From Atlantibacter hermannii (GTDB taxonomy: Bacteria > Pseudomonadota > Gammaproteobacteria > Enterobacterales > Enterobacteriaceae): DNA of 64,000 nucleotides. Under the pieces are notes generated by a model, which saw only the letters and a list, made by a program, of their open reading frames with translations, did no database searches and was not told the origin of the DNA. Location: positions 49,554 through 113,553 of the forward strand of contig NZ_JAAATR010000031.1 of the NCBI RefSeq assembly GCF_009907385.1, given 5' to 3'. Position 1 is the stretch's first letter. Every line of letters begins with the position of its first letter. Both the position numbers and the translations under genes were made by a program. This document shows, piece by piece, positions 63,995 to 64,000 of the stretch.

Positions 63995-64000
63995 ATGTGT
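63995..64000 (+). CDS. Probable start of the next gene (only two codons visible)
   Basis: ATG TGT at the right edge follows CAGGAG at a spacing of 7-8 nt. This is a good ribosome binding site, but nothing of the product can be seen. Confidence 0.4.

Noticed and set aside
1..64000. Insertion sequences, prophage genes, CRISPR arrays, tRNA or rRNA genes
   Set aside because: No transposase-like frame, regularly spaced repeat, cloverleaf or rRNA-like sequence was noticed on reading both strands.

Overview
The window is a chromosomal segment of an enteric bacterium (Enterobacteriaceae). Many proteins read as close relatives of the E. coli or Salmonella Hyf, FdhF, Fuc, Nik, GatD and TalrD proteins, codon use is typical of an enteric genome of moderately high GC, and gene order is compact and operonic. 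The genus cannot be fixed from the sequence alone. I saw no rRNA, tRNA, CRISPR array, insertion sequence or prophage gene. The window is a row of metabolic islands.

Left end and hydrogen metabolism (1-19640). A minus-strand gene with a long Ser/Thr/Gly-rich linker runs off the left edge. Next come nikR and a complete hydrogenase-4 operon, hyfABCDEFGHIJ, followed by a HycI-type maturation protease. After it are the sigma-54 activator hyfR (divergent), a FocA/FocB formate channel, and a HydN-like ferredoxin with a formate dehydrogenase H that carries Cys at position 140. Sigma-54 (-24/-12) promoters precede hyfA, the formate channel and the hydN-fdhF pair. Together these encode formate import, a formate dehydrogenase, an electron-transfer ferredoxin and a Complex-I-like proton-pumping [NiFe] hydrogenase, that is, a formate hydrogenlyase-2. 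A second, selenocysteine-containing fdhF with an in-frame TGA lies at 54100-56247 behind its own sigma-54 promoter, and nikABCDE (nickel import) is at 56561-61524.

Sugar catabolism (19684-54021). Five modules are packed between the two formate dehydrogenases. (1) L-fucose: fucO, fucA, a LacI-type regulator and a ribose-type ABC importer on the minus strand, divergent from fucI, fucK and fucU. The importer and LacI regulator stand where E. coli has FucP and a DeoR-type FucR. (2) A nitric-oxide-response pair, yeaR and ygbA. (3) A ROK regulator divergent from a 1090-residue DUF5107/TPR protein, a sugar symporter and an aldose epimerase. (4) L-talarate/galactarate dehydratase with an acid-sugar transporter and a GntR-like LacI regulator. 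(5) A ten-gene cluster of tagatose-bisphosphate aldolase subunits, a GatD-like dehydrogenase, a second FucU-like mutarotase, a second ABC importer, an aldo-keto reductase, an FGGY kinase and a DeoR regulator. This last cluster suggests an ABC-fed route in which an aldose is reduced to a polyol before oxidation, phosphorylation and aldol cleavage.

Right end (61524-64000). nikA is preceded by a NikR operator and an FNR-like box. Divergent from it are a Tat-exported transglutaminase-fold protein and small MerT-like and MerP-like proteins. This is an uncharacterised trio next to the nickel importer.

Physiologically the window fits an anaerobic sugar fermenter. Fucose and other sugars yield pyruvate and formate, formate is disproportionated to H2 and CO2 by Hyf with FdhF, and nickel for the hydrogenase is imported by NikABCDE under NikR and probably FNR control.
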